15,830 bases of DNA from JAZNGX01 sp045576675. GTDB lineage: Bacteria; Bacillota; Clostridia; Monoglobales; Firm-18. Location: positions 1 through 15,830 of the forward strand of contig JAZNGX010000044.1 of NCBI GenBank assembly GCA_045576675.1, written 5' to 3'. Below the pieces are notes generated by a model, which had not been told where the DNA came from, made no database searches, and saw only the letters and a list, made by a program, of their open reading frames with translations. Below are positions 14,573 to 15,830 of the stretch, one piece after another. Position 1 is the stretch's first letter; each line of letters starts with the position of its first letter. Both the position numbers and the translations under genes were made by a program.

Positions 14573-15463
14573 TTATTTGATTTTACTAAGCAATTCATCA
14601 GTATATTCAGGAATTGCTTCAGGTGAGCTTACAACATACGCACCAACGATATTTGCACGCTCGATGCAGGTTTTTAAATCAGCACCCGATAGATAATTGT
14701 ACAAAAAGCATCCCGAAAAGCTGTCACCCGCACCAACAGCCGAAACAGGAGTTGCGGGCTGACGCTGTGCCGAATAAAGCTTTTTTTCAGCGTTGCTGAA
14801 TGCTGCAGCACCGTCACTGTCAAGTGTTACAATAACAACATTAAGATTATATTTTTCACACAAATCAACACAGATTTCTTCAATCCCGTTGCCGTTTGCT
14901 ATGCCCATTTCCTTAACAAGCTCACATTCATCACGGTTTATTTTTATAATAGTACTTTTTTTGAAGCAATCAACAATAAGCTCCTTGCTATAAAAGCTTT
15001 GTCTTATATTTATATCACAGAAAACCTCTTTGAAGCCGCACTTATCAGTAATTTCATTTAACGTATTTGCCGAAACACTGTTTCGCTGCGCCAGTGTTCC
15101 GAAATACAAAACATCAAAACAATGCTCATTAATGGTTTGTATATCCTTGTCTGTTACCTTTATATTATCGTATGCAACATCTTCCACTATCTCATATGTA
15201 GGCTGATGATTCTCGTCCAGCGTAACATGAACATAACCTGTTGGTTTTTCATTGTTTACTGCAATGTAATCGTCAGGTAGTCCAAGCTTTTTAATACTTT
15301 CAAGTGCCTCATTTCCAAGCTCGTCATTGCCCACTGCAGTTATCAGATAACCCTTTGCACCAAGCTTTGAAAAATGTGCACAAAAATTCATTGATGCACC
15401 GCCAAGAACCTTATATTCAGGAAACACATCCCATAAAACCTCACCAAAAACCAATGCTTTCAT
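14573..15463 (-). CDS. PfkB family carbohydrate kinase, fructokinase-like
   Basis: ATP-dependent sugar kinase of 296 aa. It begins FGEVLWDVFP (6-15) and LGGASMNFCAH (20-30), the substrate region of bacterial fructokinases, where GGAPANFA is usual. NRDE at 176-179 and VTLDSDGAA (212-220) follow, and the catalytic anion hole GAGDSF is at 244-249 with Asp247 as base. The Gly of the usual VTLG is Asp213-like here, a mild change. Fructose is the likely substrate by family resemblance but is not proven. The start at 15463 has AAAGGAGG 8 nt upstream; in-frame sequence back to 15511 overlaps the promoter and is rejected. It leads a probable three-gene transcript. No sugar transporter gene is in the window. 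Confidence 0.92.
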   Translation of the reverse strand: MKALVFGEVLWDVFPEYKVLGGASMNFCAHFSKLGAKGYLITAVGNDELGNEALESIKKLGLPDDYIAVNNEKPTGYVHVTLDENHQPTYEIVEDVAYDNIKVTDKDIQTINEHCFDVLYFGTLAQRNSVSANTLNEITDKCGFKEVFCDINIRQSFYSKELIVDCFKKSTIIKINRDECELVKEMGIANGNGIEEICVDLCEKYNLNVVIVTLDSDGAAAFSNAEKKLYSAQRQPATPVSAVGAGDSFSGCFLYNYLSGADLKTCIERANIVGAYVVSSPEAIPEYTDELLSKIK

Positions 15464-15482
15464 TATATTCGCCTCCTTTATA

Positions 15483-15511
15483 AGTATAGCATTTTTTAGT
15501 TGATATGTCAA
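15483..15511 (-). promoter_or_regulatory. Sigma-A promoter of the sugar kinase gene
   Basis: Minus-strand TTGACA (15506-15511), 17-bp spacer ending in TGC, TATACT (15483-15488): 11 of 12 consensus positions plus a TGn extension of the -10 box. The predicted start (15474-15478) falls inside the ribosome binding site at 15472-15479, leaving a leader of only about 12-15 nt. Confidence 0.85.
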
Positions 15512-15522
15512 ATTGATATATT

Positions 15523-15551
15523 AAAAGGACTGTGAAATCAATTCACAGCCC
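15523..15551 (-). terminator. Rho-independent terminator, minus strand
   Basis: On the minus strand GGGCTGTGAA and TTCACAGTCC form a 10-bp stem (one G-U pair) with a 5-nt loop, followed by UUUUAAUAU. It would end transcripts entering from beyond the right edge and insulate the kinase promoter just downstream. Confidence 0.8.
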
Positions 15552-15830
15552 CGCCAGACTGTCGAAAAAGTCGGTTAACCGCAAGCATTTTTAATATTTT
15601 TATATCTGTAGGGTGTGACAAATTCGGCACACTACCCAAACAATAGTAACATACAACAAAACAATTAGTATCAAAACCCGCTGAATTCTATGTGTTTCAG
15701 CGGGTTTATGCTTGCTTTTGCTGAACACAAGCTCTACCGTATACTCATACGCCTACGACCTTGTGTTGAACAAATTCACCTTCCTTTTTCAACGTCTGCC
15801 AGCGTGTCGATAGGTTTACCGACACGCTGA
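15552..15830. other. Non-coding stretch with several hairpins
   Basis: No open frame of gene-like length is visible on either strand. Structures seen, besides the terminator-like hairpin at 15674-15707: a 10-bp palindrome CGGTTAACCG at about 15572-15581; a 7-bp stem with one bulge, GGGTGTG/CACTACCC, at 15611-15637; a nested pair AACACAAG/CTTGTGTT (15724-15767) around CGTAT/ATACG (15738-15751); and a perfect 10-bp stem CAGCGTGTCG/CGACACGCTG (15800-15829) at the window edge. It could be the 3' end of a transcript, a structured RNA, or the worn end of a mobile element. Nothing here decides between these. Confidence 0.5.
15670..15707 (-). terminator. Terminator-like hairpin, minus strand
   Basis: AAACCCGCTGAA and TTCAGCGGGTTT form a perfect 12-bp stem around a 10-nt loop. 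The minus strand continues UUUUGAU across the stem end, a short U-run. On the plus strand the stem is followed by UAUGCUUGC, so termination there is less likely. Confidence 0.65.

Overview
The window (about 38% G+C by eye) looks like chromosome from a low-GC Gram-positive bacterium of the class Clostridia, probably a gut-type Oscillospirales/Eubacteriales relative. Pointers are strong AAGGAGG-type ribosome binding sites, sigma-A promoters with 17-bp spacers, the pyrK/pyrD pair of class 1B dihydroorotate dehydrogenase, an SLH-domain surface protein, and a small acidic Cys-rich protein of a kind I remember from clostridia. This is inferred from gene content, not from a marker gene. No phage, CRISPR array, complete insertion sequence, rRNA or tRNA was found.

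Layout, left to right. (1) 36-3089, minus: a large secreted SLH-domain protein with its own promoter and a leader of about 105 nt that can fold into stem-loops and a possible pseudoknot. (2) 3362-12552, minus: a run of twelve close or overlapping genes. In transcription order they are efp, a Cys/Asp-rich zinc-ribbon protein, lspA, an rluD-type pseudouridine synthase, pyrB, pyrC, pyrF, pyrK, pyrD, a histidine phosphatase, pyrE and radC. A sigma-A promoter precedes efp, and a perfect consensus promoter sits between the histidine phosphatase and pyrE. (3) 12710-13742, plus: an alpha/beta hydrolase and a small polytopic membrane protein, ending in a 34-bp perfect palindrome. (4) 13785-15463, minus: a PfkB sugar kinase with a strong promoter, a 75-residue Cys-rich protein started at TTG, and an unrecognised membrane protein. 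(5) 15512-15830: no gene, but several hairpins, two of them terminator-like on the minus strand.

Function. PyrB, PyrC, PyrK/PyrD, PyrE and PyrF cover UMP synthesis from carbamoyl phosphate and aspartate. Carbamoyl-phosphate synthase (carAB), pyrR and a pyrI regulatory chain are absent from the cluster. The upstream housekeeping genes run into the pyr genes with overlaps or tiny gaps, so they may be co-transcribed. pyrE-radC can be transcribed separately from the internal promoter.

The least ordinary parts are the SLH leader RNA with its promoter region, the promoter hidden between the phosphatase and pyrE, the phosphatase inserted in the pyr cluster, the Cys/Asp tails of the zinc-ribbon protein, and the hairpin-rich right end. 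I saw no clear new multi-gene system; most of the window is core metabolism.
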